Assembly (NCBI GenBank): GCA_002391195.1
Contig: DGRZ01000111.1
Coordinates: 1-6,093 of the forward strand
Reading direction: 5' to 3'
Source of the DNA: Fibrobacter sp. UBA4375
GTDB lineage: Bacteria > Fibrobacterota > Fibrobacteria > Fibrobacterales > Fibrobacteraceae
Length of the DNA stretch: 6,093 nucleotides
Below are positions 1 through 5,468 of this stretch, one piece after another. Each line of letters begins with the position of its first letter. Positions within the stretch are counted from its first letter, which is position 1. The notes beneath the pieces are model-generated. The model worked only from the letters and a program-made list of their open reading frames with translations. It made no database searches and was not told where the DNA came from. The position numbers and the translations under genes are program-made.

Positions 1-69
1 GTGATGATTATCGCACGCAAGTACAAGGCCCAATCCCTCGCCAAGGCCGAGGTCCACACCAACCACTAA
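1..69 (+). CDS. 3' end of an unidentified gene (partial)
   Basis: Frame 1 is open from the first base to a TAA at 67-69 and gives 22 residues ending KAEVHTNH. Most codons end in G or C (aag, gcc, ctc, gtc, cac, acc, aac), the same habit as the DUF362 and tat genes that follow, so this is probably the C-terminus of a real gene that starts outside the window. Too little is present to name a family. The next gene on the same strand starts 64 bases later, after a palindromic repeat, so co-transcription is possible but not shown. Confidence 0.5.
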   Translation: MMIIARKYKAQSLAKAEVHTNH

Positions 70-80
70 ATAAGCAACTG

Positions 81-120
81 CCTGGATTCTATCGAACCTT
101 CGGTTCTCCAGAATGACAGG
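81..120. repeat. REP-like imperfect palindrome
   Basis: Three nested stems can be read: CCTG/CAGG (81-84 with 117-120), ATTCT/AGAAT (86-90 with 110-114) and GAACC/GGTTC (94-98 with 102-106) around a TTC loop. The remainder is small internal loops. This layout resembles the short dispersed intergenic palindromes common in bacterial genomes, and it ends 4 bases before the ribosome binding site of the next gene. Membership of a dispersed family is an inference, because only one copy is in the window. Confidence 0.55.
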
Positions 121-133
121 CTCAAGGTAAACT

Positions 134-1138
134 ATGGACAGAAGAGACTTTTTAAAAACCGCAGGCGCAGCAGCACTCGCTTCCGCCGTATTCACACCCG
201 CTTTCGCGAAAGGGAAATCCATGGAACAGAAGGAACCCGGAAAGGACGTTTCCAACGTCTATTTCACCAAGGACCTGAGTGCAGCAGGCCTCATCAAGTT
301 GTACAAGAAAATCAACGAGGGCATTACCGGACGTGTCGCCATCAAGCTCCACACCGGCGAAAAGAATGGCCCCAATATTCTGCCTCGCGAATGGGTCAAG
401 GAATTCCAAGCACAGGTTCCCAACTCCAAGATTGTGGAGACCAACACCTGGTACGAAGGCGACCGGTACACCACCGAAGCTCACCGCGAAACCCTCAAGG
501 TGAACGGCTGGACCTTCTGCGACGTGGATATCATGGACGAAGACGGCGAAGTGATGCTCCCCGTAAAGGACGGCCTCATCTTCAAGGAAATGTCCATGGG
601 CGCACACATCAAGAATTACGATTCCATGATCGTGCTGACACACTTCAAGGGCCACGCCATGGGCGGCTTCGGCGGCTCCATGAAGAACATCGCTATCGGT
701 TGCGCGGGCGGACGCCTAGGCAAGAAGATGATTCACGAATACGTGAAGGGCGGCCCCACCAAGATGGAAGCGGGCGGCACGGCAGGCTGGAAAACCAGCG
801 GAGCCCTGTTCATGGAAACCATGGCCGATTCCGCGAAGGCCACCTGCGACTTTTTCAAGGGGCACATCTGCTTTATTAACGTGTTGCGCCGCATGTCCGT
901 AGATTGCGACTGTGCAGGGCTTTCTGCAGCGGAACCCAAGTGCCGTGACATCGGCATTCTCGCCTCCACAGACATCGTGGCGGTGGACCAGGCCAGCGTT
1001 GACATGGTCTATAAGCTTCCGCCCAAGGAACTTCACGACCTCAAGGAACGCATCGAGACCCGCGAGGGCCTGCACCAGCTGCCCGCCATGGAAAAGTTGA
1101 AGATGGGTAACCGTAAATACAGGATTATCGAACTGTAG
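134..1138 (+). CDS. DUF362 family protein with Tat signal peptide
   Basis: The protein has 334 residues. It starts with a twin-arginine signal: RRDFLK at residues 3-8, an Ala-rich hydrophobic stretch, and a likely cut after AFA at 23-25. Such a signal sends a folded, often cofactor-bearing protein through the Tat pore. The body matches DUF362 (PF04015): a Gly-rich core HFKGHAMGGFGG near 170-181 followed by MKNIAIGC, three clustered cysteines (C258, C260, C270), GILAS at 274-278, AVDQAS near 283-288, and a GNRKY end. DUF362 proteins are often annotated as Fe-S centre proteins. The clustered cysteines could bind metal, but no classical eight-Cys ferredoxin domain follows. AAGG at 124-127 is a suitable ribosome binding site for the ATG at 134. 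The catalytic role is unknown. Its position just before tatA and tatC fits a Tat substrate. Confidence 0.88.
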   Translation: MDRRDFLKTAGAAALASAVFTPAFAKGKSMEQKEPGKDVSNVYFTKDLSAAGLIKLYKKINEGITGRVAIKLHTGEKNGPNILPREWVKEFQAQVPNSKIVETNTWYEGDRYTTEAHRETLKVNGWTFCDVDIMDEDGEVMLPVKDGLIFKEMSMGAHIKNYDSMIVLTHFKGHAMGGFGGSMKNIAIGCAGGRLGKKMIHEYVKGGPTKMEAGGTAGWKTSGALFMETMADSAKATCDFFKGHICFINVLRRMSVDCDCAGLSAAEPKCRDIGILASTDIVAVDQASVDMVYKLPPKELHDLKERIETREGLHQLPAMEKLKMGNRKYRIIEL

Positions 1139-1145
1139 CCTAGTT

Positions 1146-1183
1146 CGCGATGGTGCCGTAGACAAATTCTCGTCACCGTCGCG
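1146..1183. repeat. Inverted repeat after the DUF362 gene, possible weak terminator
   Basis: The arms 1146-1155 and 1174-1183 pair over 10 bp with one G-T pair, around an 18-base loop. The hairpin begins 7 bases after the DUF362 stop codon. The downstream sequence is T-rich (gattatgttatattt) but has no clean T run, so termination would be weak. It may instead be a processing or regulatory hairpin in the DUF362-tatA transcript. Confidence 0.4.
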
Positions 1184-1191
1184 GATTATGT

Positions 1192-1197
1192 TATATT
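1192..1197 (+). promoter_or_regulatory. Possible -10 box for tatA
   Basis: TATATT matches TATAAT at 5 of 6 positions and lies 22 bases before the tatA start. No good -35 box is seen at 16-18 bases: ttctcg at 1168-1173 is a poor match. It could be an internal promoter for tatA-tatC, but transcription from upstream is equally possible. Confidence 0.25.
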
Positions 1198-1219
1198 TCT
1201 AGGAAAAGGCAGGTAAAAT

Positions 1220-1411
1220 ATGTCCCTTGGAATTCCAGAAATAATCCTGATTGTGGTCGTGGTGCTCCTTTTGTTCGGGGCAAAGCGCATTCCTGAACTT
1301 GCACGTTCCCTGGGTAAGGCCCAGAACGAGTACAAGAAGGCGAAAGAAGCCCTGAAGGAAGAAGCTGAAGACCTGCAGAAGACGGTGGAAAAAGCCGCAG
1401 AAAAGGAATGA
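1220..1411 (+). CDS. tatA: Sec-independent translocase subunit TatA/E
   Basis: The protein has 63 residues. Residues 5-19 form the single membrane helix (PEIILIVVVVLLLF), followed by the FG hinge at 19-20 and then the amphipathic helix KRIPELARSLGKAQNEY near 22-38. The tail is charged and Lys/Glu-rich. This is the TatA/TatE layout, and the length is at the short end of the family. TatA oligomerises in the inner membrane and opens the passage for folded Tat substrates recruited by TatC. Glu7 near the start of the helix also occurs in TatB-type proteins. No separate tatB is present here, so this subunit may serve both roles, or a tatB may lie elsewhere. AGG at 1211-1213 supports the ATG at 1220. 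tatC follows 111 bases later on the same strand. Confidence 0.93.
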   Translation: MSLGIPEIILIVVVVLLLFGAKRIPELARSLGKAQNEYKKAKEALKEEAEDLQKTVEKAAEKE

Positions 1412-1500
1412 GGTCGGCACTTCGTGCCTTTGGGGTATGAGGTTGTCAGGATTTCACTTATGAAAAGCTCAAAGTGAATGCCGAAGGCATGAACGACCTC
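1410..1500. repeat. Multi-hairpin element filling the tatA-tatC spacer
   Basis: GAGGTCG at 1410-1416 pairs with CGACCTC at 1494-1500 as an outer 7-bp stem. A second copy of the left arm (gaggttgt, 1439-1446) can compete for the same partner. Inside are GGCAC-TTC-GTGCC (1416-1428), TTCACTT with AAGTGAA (1453-1459 with 1472-1478) and ATGCC-GAA-GGCAT (1478-1490). The first bases overlap the tatA stop codon. It looks like a dispersed palindromic repeat inserted inside the operon. A role in differential expression of tatA and tatC is inference. Confidence 0.55.
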
Positions 1501-1522
1501 ACGCCTCACACCTCAAATCACT

Positions 1523-2323
1523 ATGTCTACCAAGCAAGATCAAGAGGCTACGCTGATTTCGCATTTGGAAGCGCTCCGACGGGCGCTTTTGCGTTCTATT
1601 GTCGCCCTTGCCATCGGCATCGTGCCCCTGTTCCTTGTTTCACCCTACGTTCTGGACTGGTTCTGTAAGCAAATTGCCCTGCAGGGCGGCGTCACGCTCC
1701 ACTACTTTTCCCCGATGGAAGTGTTCCTGCTGCAGCTCAAGATTTCTGCACTGCTGGACTGCGTGCTGTTTTCGCCCTACATCGCCTGGAACATGTGGCA
1801 GTTCGTGCTCCCCGCCCTATACGACAACGAAAAGCGCTTCATCCGCTCCATCGTGGCCATGACCAGCGGGCTGTTTATCGCGGGCGTCGCCTTCTGCCTT
1901 GTCGTCTGCTTCCCGCTGATTGTGCGGTTCGGCATGAGCTTTGCAAGCACGACCCTGCAACCCGTATTCGGCGTCTCTAACCTGGTAACACTCGCACTCT
2001 GGCTTTCGCTTGCGTTCGGATGCATGTTCCAGTTCCCGCTGGTGACCTACGCGCTTATCCGTGCGGATATCGTGAATTACGAGACCGTCTGCAGCAAGCG
2101 CCCCTACGTGGTGGTGGCAATCCTTGTGCTAGCGGCCCTCCTCACGCCCCCCGATGTTGTAAGCCAATTGTTGCTCGGAGTCCCGACGTACCTGCTATTT
2201 GAAGCAGGACTCTTGGCGGCCAGGCGCTTTCATGGGCGTTCCCCGGCTCATCGAGCCAAACCAATTACAAAAACGGATGTTACGAAAATTATCCAGCAGA
2301 AAAATAATTTTCCTACTAAATAA
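1523..2323 (+). CDS. tatC: Sec-independent translocase subunit TatC
   Basis: This 266-residue integral membrane protein of the inner membrane recognises twin-arginine signal peptides and organises the translocase. Family signatures in order are SHLEALRR (13-20), SPMEVFLLQLK (63-73), MWQFVLPALYDNEK (91-104) with the conserved Glu at 103, QFPLV (170-174), TPPDVVSQ (208-215) and PTYLLFE (221-227). Several hydrophobic segments between them fit the usual six helices. The ATG at 1523 is the first possible start after an in-frame stop at 1490-1492. No Shine-Dalgarno motif precedes it, only C-rich sequence (cctcacacctcaaatcact). The family normally ends soon after the last helix. Here about 30 extra residues follow residue 236: the first part is encoded by a GGGCGTTCCCC repeat half and the rest by an AT-rich stretch. 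Confidence 0.95.
   Translation: MSTKQDQEATLISHLEALRRALLRSIVALAIGIVPLFLVSPYVLDWFCKQIALQGGVTLHYFSPMEVFLLQLKISALLDCVLFSPYIAWNMWQFVLPALYDNEKRFIRSIVAMTSGLFIAGVAFCLVVCFPLIVRFGMSFASTTLQPVFGVSNLVTLALWLSLAFGCMFQFPLVTYALIRADIVNYETVCSKRPYVVVAILVLAALLTPPDVVSQLLLGVPTYLLFEAGLLAARRFHGRSPAHRAKPITKTDVTKIIQQKNNFPTK
2234..2257 (+). repeat. GGGCGTTCCCC repeat, copy B (inside tatC)
   Basis: GGGCGTTCCCCGGC at 2234-2247 is identical to the left ends of the copies at 2347 and 5510. The next bases complete a 12-base word, cggctcatcgag (2244-2255), that recurs at 2461-2472 in the next repeat cluster. Bases 2245-2257 form a small palindrome (GGCTC-ATC-GAGCC). The whole copy lies within the tatC reading frame and encodes residues near 238-245 (GRSPAHRA). 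Confidence 0.7.
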
Positions 2324-2346
2324 TTTTAAAAATTTAGCAATTTATT

Positions 2347-2428
2347 GGGCGTTCCCCGGCCCCAACTTGTCATCCCCGCGAAGGCGGGGATCTCCCAGCG
2401 TCAGCCATGGGCCGGGGCGGGTGCTGCT
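2347..2428. repeat. GGGCGTTCCCC palindromic repeat, copy A
   Basis: The left flank GGGCGTT runs into CCCCGGCCC (2354-2362), which pairs perfectly over 9 bp with GGGCCGGGG (2409-2417). The right flank CGGGTGCTGC follows at 2418-2427. The copy at 5510 has the same flanks but a collapsed tip, so the 46 bases inside this copy look like an insertion into the hairpin tip. The element begins 23 bases after the tatC stop codon. Confidence 0.7.
2372..2391. repeat. Hairpin nested in copy A
   Basis: ATCCCCGC (2372-2379) and GCGGGGAT (2384-2391) form a perfect 8-bp stem around GAAG. The wider form, tcatccccgcgaaggcgggg, resembles a dispersed palindrome found in many bacterial genomes. Here it sits in the tip of the larger copy A hairpin. 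Confidence 0.6.
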
Positions 2429-2440
2429 CGCCTCTCGTCC

Positions 2441-2510
2441 CCCCGGACCTGATCCGGGGTCGGCTCATCGAGTCGCTTGCGCGTCTCGCCACCGCATGGC
2501 GGTGCGACGC
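2441..2510. repeat. Two further GC-rich hairpins between tatC and FISUMP gene 1
   Basis: CCCCGGA (2441-2447) pairs with TCCGGGG (2453-2459) around CCTGA. Then GCGTC and CACCGC (2481-2485 and 2490-2495) pair with GCGGTG and GACGC (2499-2504 and 2506-2510) around ATG, with a small internal loop. Between them lies cggctcatcgag, shared with the tatC repeat. Together with copy A this makes a composite repeat of about 165 bases. Neither hairpin has a T run on either strand, so a terminator role for the convergent genes is possible but unsupported. Confidence 0.55.
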
Positions 2511-2565
2511 CCCCTAACGCGATTTCAATGTGGAGTGTGGGGTGAGAAATGATAATTCGAAGGGA

Positions 2566-3732
2566 TTAGTCAGAGTCCTTGACGCAACGAACCGAAAAGC
2601 CTTCTAGTTTCGTATAGTTATATGTATCTTTACCATACATGTAGGTATCAGTTCTACTTGTGTGACCAGCGGTCGGATAAACAACACCGTCTACACTAAT
2701 TTCTCTTGGATAGTACCAAACAGTGAATTCGTTGAGTTGTTCAAAAGAATATACACCATTCCTCAAAGCCCTTACCCCAGCTCCAATGAGGCTATAGCCG
2801 GTAGTATTGTAGCCACCAAAGCCAAATGTAGAACGCACTCCTTCGACACTATGGGTATTTCCGTTACTATTGACAATGATATAAAAATCATTATAATTCA
2901 AAAGTCGCCAGTCATCAGGGCAAATTCCCTTATGATTCGGTTTAATGGAGTCGGCACAGCTCTTACTATTGCATTCGAACGGAAGGTTCATCATCTCCGC
3001 CCACTGGTAAAGTCCACCATAATAGTGGCAATTTAATGTATCATTGTCATAGCAATAGCGTTCGATTTTAGAATCATCTTTTTGATCCTTGAATCCACGA
3101 ACCATTTCACCAACATTTAGGTTTTCCACCATCGCATAAATTGTTGCGTTTTTTCCAGACGTATCCTTGCCATCAAACTTCAAATACTTGTACGTTCTAC
3201 CATTTCGTTTATCTGTAAATTCGAGACAACCTCCGTGGGCATTACAACTAAACGGCCACCATTCTGCATCTGTTCCCCAAGGATTCTGTTTACTACTTGA
3301 CGATTGAACATCATTTGAACTAGAACTTGATTGTTTAACAGAAGAACTGCTGCTGGACTTGACACTCGATGAAGAGCTCACCGATGAACTGGACTTATCC
3401 TTACTACTGCTAGAAGATTCACCCGACTTCACAGAACTGGAACTCTTGGAATCAGAAGAAACTTTTGTTTCTTTTGCGGAACTGCTGGACACTTCGGCGG
3501 GCTCGGAACCCTTGACACTACTGGAAGACTTGTCTTTTTCCGTGGATTCATTTCCCGACGACTTCTTGTCAACAGAAGATGACGACTCATCCGAATCAGA
3601 AGTTTCTACCGATGAACTGGAAACACTTGTTTCATCGGAACTAGCCGACGACGAATCGTCACAAGCGGTCAGGGCGAAGAATGCCGCAAGCACCGCCACC
3701 CACAAGAAACCAAGACCCTTGACACACTTCAT
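2566..3732 (-). CDS. FISUMP-domain lipoprotein 1
   Basis: The protein has 388 residues. Residues 1-23 are a lipoprotein signal peptide ending in the lipobox LTAC, with the lipidated Cys at 24 followed by DD. Residues about 27-149 are a low-complexity linker of Ser runs broken by Lys, Glu, Asp and Val. The C-terminal part (about 170-388) is a FISUMP domain (TIGR02145): a TDKRNGRTYKYLKF opening near 173, ENLNVGEM near 203, YGGLYQWAEMM, GICPDDWRL near 269 and the closing SVRCVKD. Cys pairs at CNAHGGC and CNSKSC may form disulfides. The function of the domain is unknown; the layout suggests a surface or outer-membrane protein held on a flexible stalk. The reading frame is open further upstream, but AGGAG at 3741-3745 and the signal peptide fix the start at 3732. 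A weak promoter (TTGCGG, 16 bases, CATATT) can be read at 3810-3783. Confidence 0.9.
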   Translation of the reverse strand: MKCVKGLGFLWVAVLAAFFALTACDDSSSASSDETSVSSSSVETSDSDESSSSVDKKSSGNESTEKDKSSSSVKGSEPAEVSSSSAKETKVSSDSKSSSSVKSGESSSSSKDKSSSSVSSSSSVKSSSSSSVKQSSSSSNDVQSSSSKQNPWGTDAEWWPFSCNAHGGCLEFTDKRNGRTYKYLKFDGKDTSGKNATIYAMVENLNVGEMVRGFKDQKDDSKIERYCYDNDTLNCHYYGGLYQWAEMMNLPFECNSKSCADSIKPNHKGICPDDWRLLNYNDFYIIVNSNGNTHSVEGVRSTFGFGGYNTTGYSLIGAGVRALRNGVYSFEQLNEFTVWYYPREISVDGVVYPTAGHTSRTDTYMYGKDTYNYTKLEGFSVRCVKDSD

Positions 3733-3740
3733 ACCATTAT

Positions 3741-3745
3741 CTCCT
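3741..3745 (-). promoter_or_regulatory. Ribosome binding site fixing the start of FISUMP lipoprotein 1
   Basis: On the minus strand the sequence reads AGGAG, eight bases before the ATG at 3732. It is the strongest Shine-Dalgarno match in the window, and it favours this start over the upstream TTG at 3810, which would add 26 residues ahead of a normal signal peptide. Confidence 0.75.
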
Positions 3746-3799
3746 GTAAAAATTTTCACCACCCACAAACCAAGCAATGTGAAATATGGAATGTGGAAT

Positions 3800-3901
3800 T
3801 TATACCGCAAAATCCATCATCAGACGGGGCTCAAGTTGCTCAATCTTGCAATCAAAAAGATTGTTTTTCTTGAACATTTTGTTCTTTTTAGAATTAGACA
3901 T
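3800..3901 (-). pseudogene. LEPR-XLL N-terminal fragment (33 codons)
   Basis: An ATG at 3901, with AAGGGG six bases upstream, opens a 33-residue frame that ends in TAA at 3800-3802. It is rich in Lys and Asn (SNSKKNKMFKKNN) and then reads CKIEQLEPRLMMD before FAV and the stop. The EQLEPRL-hydrophobic-hydrophobic-D pattern is the LEPR-XLL motif found at the extreme N-terminus of large, often repetitive secreted or surface proteins. In those proteins the motif is followed by hundreds of residues; here it stops three residues later. It is most simply the remnant of a large surface-protein gene whose body was lost. A free small peptide is the alternative. It lies 54 bases after FISUMP gene 2 and 67 bases before FISUMP gene 1, on the same strand. 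Confidence 0.55.
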
Positions 3902-3955
3902 AGGAACCCCTTAGGAAATCTGTTTGTTGAAATTTTACTTACAATTACACTTCTA

Positions 3956-5104
3956 TTAGTAATCTCTTACGCAGCGAACATAAAACCAATTATGATGCTT
4001 TATTGCTGCGGCATTTTGAGTGACATAGCTATCATTGACAGTAACTCGATACATTTTTTCACCATCCTGTTCTACAGGAAGAAAAAATGTTGCAAGTTTC
4101 CAGTTTTCCTTGTAGGTTTTCATTTGAAACAATACCGACAGACCTAATAGGTTCGCCCCCGACATATTTACTGGCCACCAGTTTACTTTCGAAGATAAAG
4201 CAAGTCCCCCTTTCGACGTGTAATTCTTCCATTCATAGGCGTTCATTATATGCCACCCCCCCGGACACAAGCCTTGATGAATTCTGTTATCACCACCTAC
4301 GGTATCTTTCCAGAGTATGGAATCGTACTTGGCGGATAAACCCATCGCTTCGCTCCAGGTGTATCGCCCCCCCCAGCCGTTGTCGCAGAACCACTCGTCA
4401 TTCAAGTCACAATACTTTTCCACCTTAGTGTCATCGTGTATTTTTATACTAGTATCAATCATCTCGCCGTAGTTTAAATTTTGGGCAAATACTTCGATCT
4501 TCTCGCCCTCAACAATTTTTCCATCCTCGTCATGCATGTTCAGAACAACAGTCCTGTAAACCTGATGATCCCTAGGATCTTCGAACTTCTTGTACGTAGC
4601 GTATTTCGTTTCAAACAGGCTATCCATCACTGGGTATTCTTTGGGTTTCTCCGCACATACAGTCGAGTCAATAGTCCACATCCAATCCTCACAACTAAAA
4701 TAAACAGTACACAACCTATCGATAGTTGTTGTAGTTGCACCATTTTCACATTCATGATAAATATATGAACTACTACTTGACAAAGAATCGTCTCTCTTGG
4801 ATGATGAACTAGCATCGTTTTTCTTACTAGACGAAGACAAGCTATTTGATTTAGCATCGCTTGAAGAATCTTTACTCTGATTATCAGAAGATTCAATCTT
4901 TTTAGCAGAGCTACTTGATTCGTCATCGCAATCCTTACATACTGAGGAAGACGACTCCACCGCCGCATTTTCATCCGGTCCATTGCTAGAAGCCGACGAC
5001 GAATCGTCGCAAGCGGAAAGGGCGAAGAATGCCGCCAACAAGAAGATGGTTATGAGCCGGCCCTTCGGCAAGCTCAGGGAACTTGGAGCAATGAAATTTT
5101 TCAT
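3956..5104 (-). CDS. FISUMP-domain lipoprotein 2
   Basis: The protein has 382 residues. The signal peptide has a long first segment (MKNFIAPSSLSLPKGR), a hydrophobic core ITIFLLAAFFA and the lipobox LSAC with the lipidated Cys at 32. A Ser-rich linker covers about 34-113. A short Cys segment follows (C119, C132, C138, C150; pattern CENG, FSCEDW, TVCAE), which protein 1 lacks. The FISUMP domain runs from about 175 to the end: DPRDHQVYRTV, AQNLNYGEM, GGRYTWSEAMGL, GLCPGGWHI near 277 and YVRCVRDY. The frame is open for 94 further codons upstream, but that stretch has no signal peptide and covers a palindromic repeat. The ATG at 5104 is preferred: it gives an intact signal peptide, has GGGG seven bases upstream, and has a plausible promoter just beyond. 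The role is unknown; surface display is inferred. Confidence 0.9.
   Translation of the reverse strand: MKNFIAPSSLSLPKGRLITIFLLAAFFALSACDDSSSASSNGPDENAAVESSSSVCKDCDDESSSSAKKIESSDNQSKDSSSDAKSNSLSSSSKKNDASSSSKRDDSLSSSSSYIYHECENGATTTTIDRLCTVYFSCEDWMWTIDSTVCAEKPKEYPVMDSLFETKYATYKKFEDPRDHQVYRTVVLNMHDEDGKIVEGEKIEVFAQNLNYGEMIDTSIKIHDDTKVEKYCDLNDEWFCDNGWGGRYTWSEAMGLSAKYDSILWKDTVGGDNRIHQGLCPGGWHIMNAYEWKNYTSKGGLALSSKVNWWPVNMSGANLLGLSVLFQMKTYKENWKLATFFLPVEQDGEKMYRVTVNDSYVTQNAAAIKHHNWFYVRCVRDY
5061..5079. repeat. Dispersed-repeat word inside the signal-peptide region of FISUMP gene 2
   Basis: cccttcggcaagctcaggg closely resembles the dispersed repeat core cttcgacaagctcagg seen in intergenic regions of many bacteria. 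Here it lies inside the gene and encodes about residues 9-15 (SLSLPKG), which lengthens the segment before the hydrophobic core. Protein 1 has no such segment. The resemblance comes from memory of the repeat, not from a search. Confidence 0.4.
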
Positions 5105-5135
5105 AAAACATCCCCGTCTATAGTTTATCCTATTA

Positions 5136-5164
5136 AATATAGGTAATGCCCCTGCCAAAGTCCA
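5136..5164 (-). promoter_or_regulatory. Promoter candidate for FISUMP gene 2
   Basis: On the minus strand TGGACT (5164-5159) matches the -35 consensus at 4 of 6 positions. After a 17-base spacer, TATATT (5141-5136) matches the -10 consensus at 5 of 6. Transcription would begin near 5128, giving a leader of about 25 bases before the ATG at 5104. This supports 5104 as the start rather than the longer open frame. Confidence 0.45.
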
Positions 5165-5208
5165 TACCCCCCCCATTGCAAATTTTAGGAAACAATACAA
5201 AAGTCCAG

Positions 5209-5333
5209 AATAACGCAGAAAAACAACTTTTTCGAGGTTTTCCGTCAAAAATTTCCTATATGACTCAACCTGGAACATATAGGAGATTTTTGATGGAATG
5301 TCAACGAACAGTTCGTCGATAAAAATAACGCAG
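5209..5333. mobile_element. MITE-like segment: direct repeats around a long imperfect palindrome
   Basis: The ten bases aataacgcag occur at 5209-5218 and again, in the same orientation, at 5324-5333. Between them, 5240-5262 pairs with 5276-5298 over 23 bp with only two G-T pairs and no true mismatch, around a 13-base loop. The perfect parts are TCCTATATG/CATATAGGA and TCAAAAAT/ATTTTTGA. Shorter matches (ttcg, aact) continue outward. Direct repeats flanking an inverted repeat with no gene inside are what a small non-autonomous element with its target duplication would look like. The palindrome does not reach the direct repeats cleanly, so an old insertion or a chance arrangement remains possible. 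Confidence 0.35.
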
Positions 5334-5416
5334 CATTTTCCCCTTTTGAGTTTAAAATTCAAAAGTTCCTGAAGCCTAGAAAACATGAGCCCTTCAAGAT
5401 TCAGTACATTATTACC

Positions 5417-5451
5417 GGGCTAAAGTCAACACAAAATCCAACTTTTAGCCC
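5417..5451. repeat. GGGCTAAA inverted repeat, first of two
   Basis: GGGCTAAA (5417-5424) pairs with TTTAGCCC (5444-5451), and GT/AC continues the stem past a one-base bulge. The unit spans 35 bases. Confidence 0.6.
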
Positions 5452-5468
5452 ACAAATATCACATTATC

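Noticed and set aside
2199..2552. Plus-strand open frame through the repeat cluster after tatC
   Set aside because: It overlaps tatC and consists mostly of palindromic repeat sequence; the residue composition (Arg, Pro, Ser) is typical of translated GC-rich repeats.
3849..3868. CAATC-AAAAA-GATTG hairpin followed by five T on the plus strand
   Set aside because: Only 5 bp and AT-rich, lies inside the LEPR-XLL frame, and no plus-strand gene precedes it.
3359..4147. Plus-strand open frame of 262 codons
   Set aside because: Its first half is the antisense of the Ser-rich linker of FISUMP gene 1 (Glu/Leu/Ser-biased) and the rest crosses an AT-rich spacer into gene 2; no start signal was seen.
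5105..5386. In-frame extension of FISUMP gene 2 upstream to an ATG at 5386 (94 more residues)
   Set aside because: The extra residues show no family features, would bury a good lipoprotein signal peptide, and cover a promoter candidate and a long palindrome.
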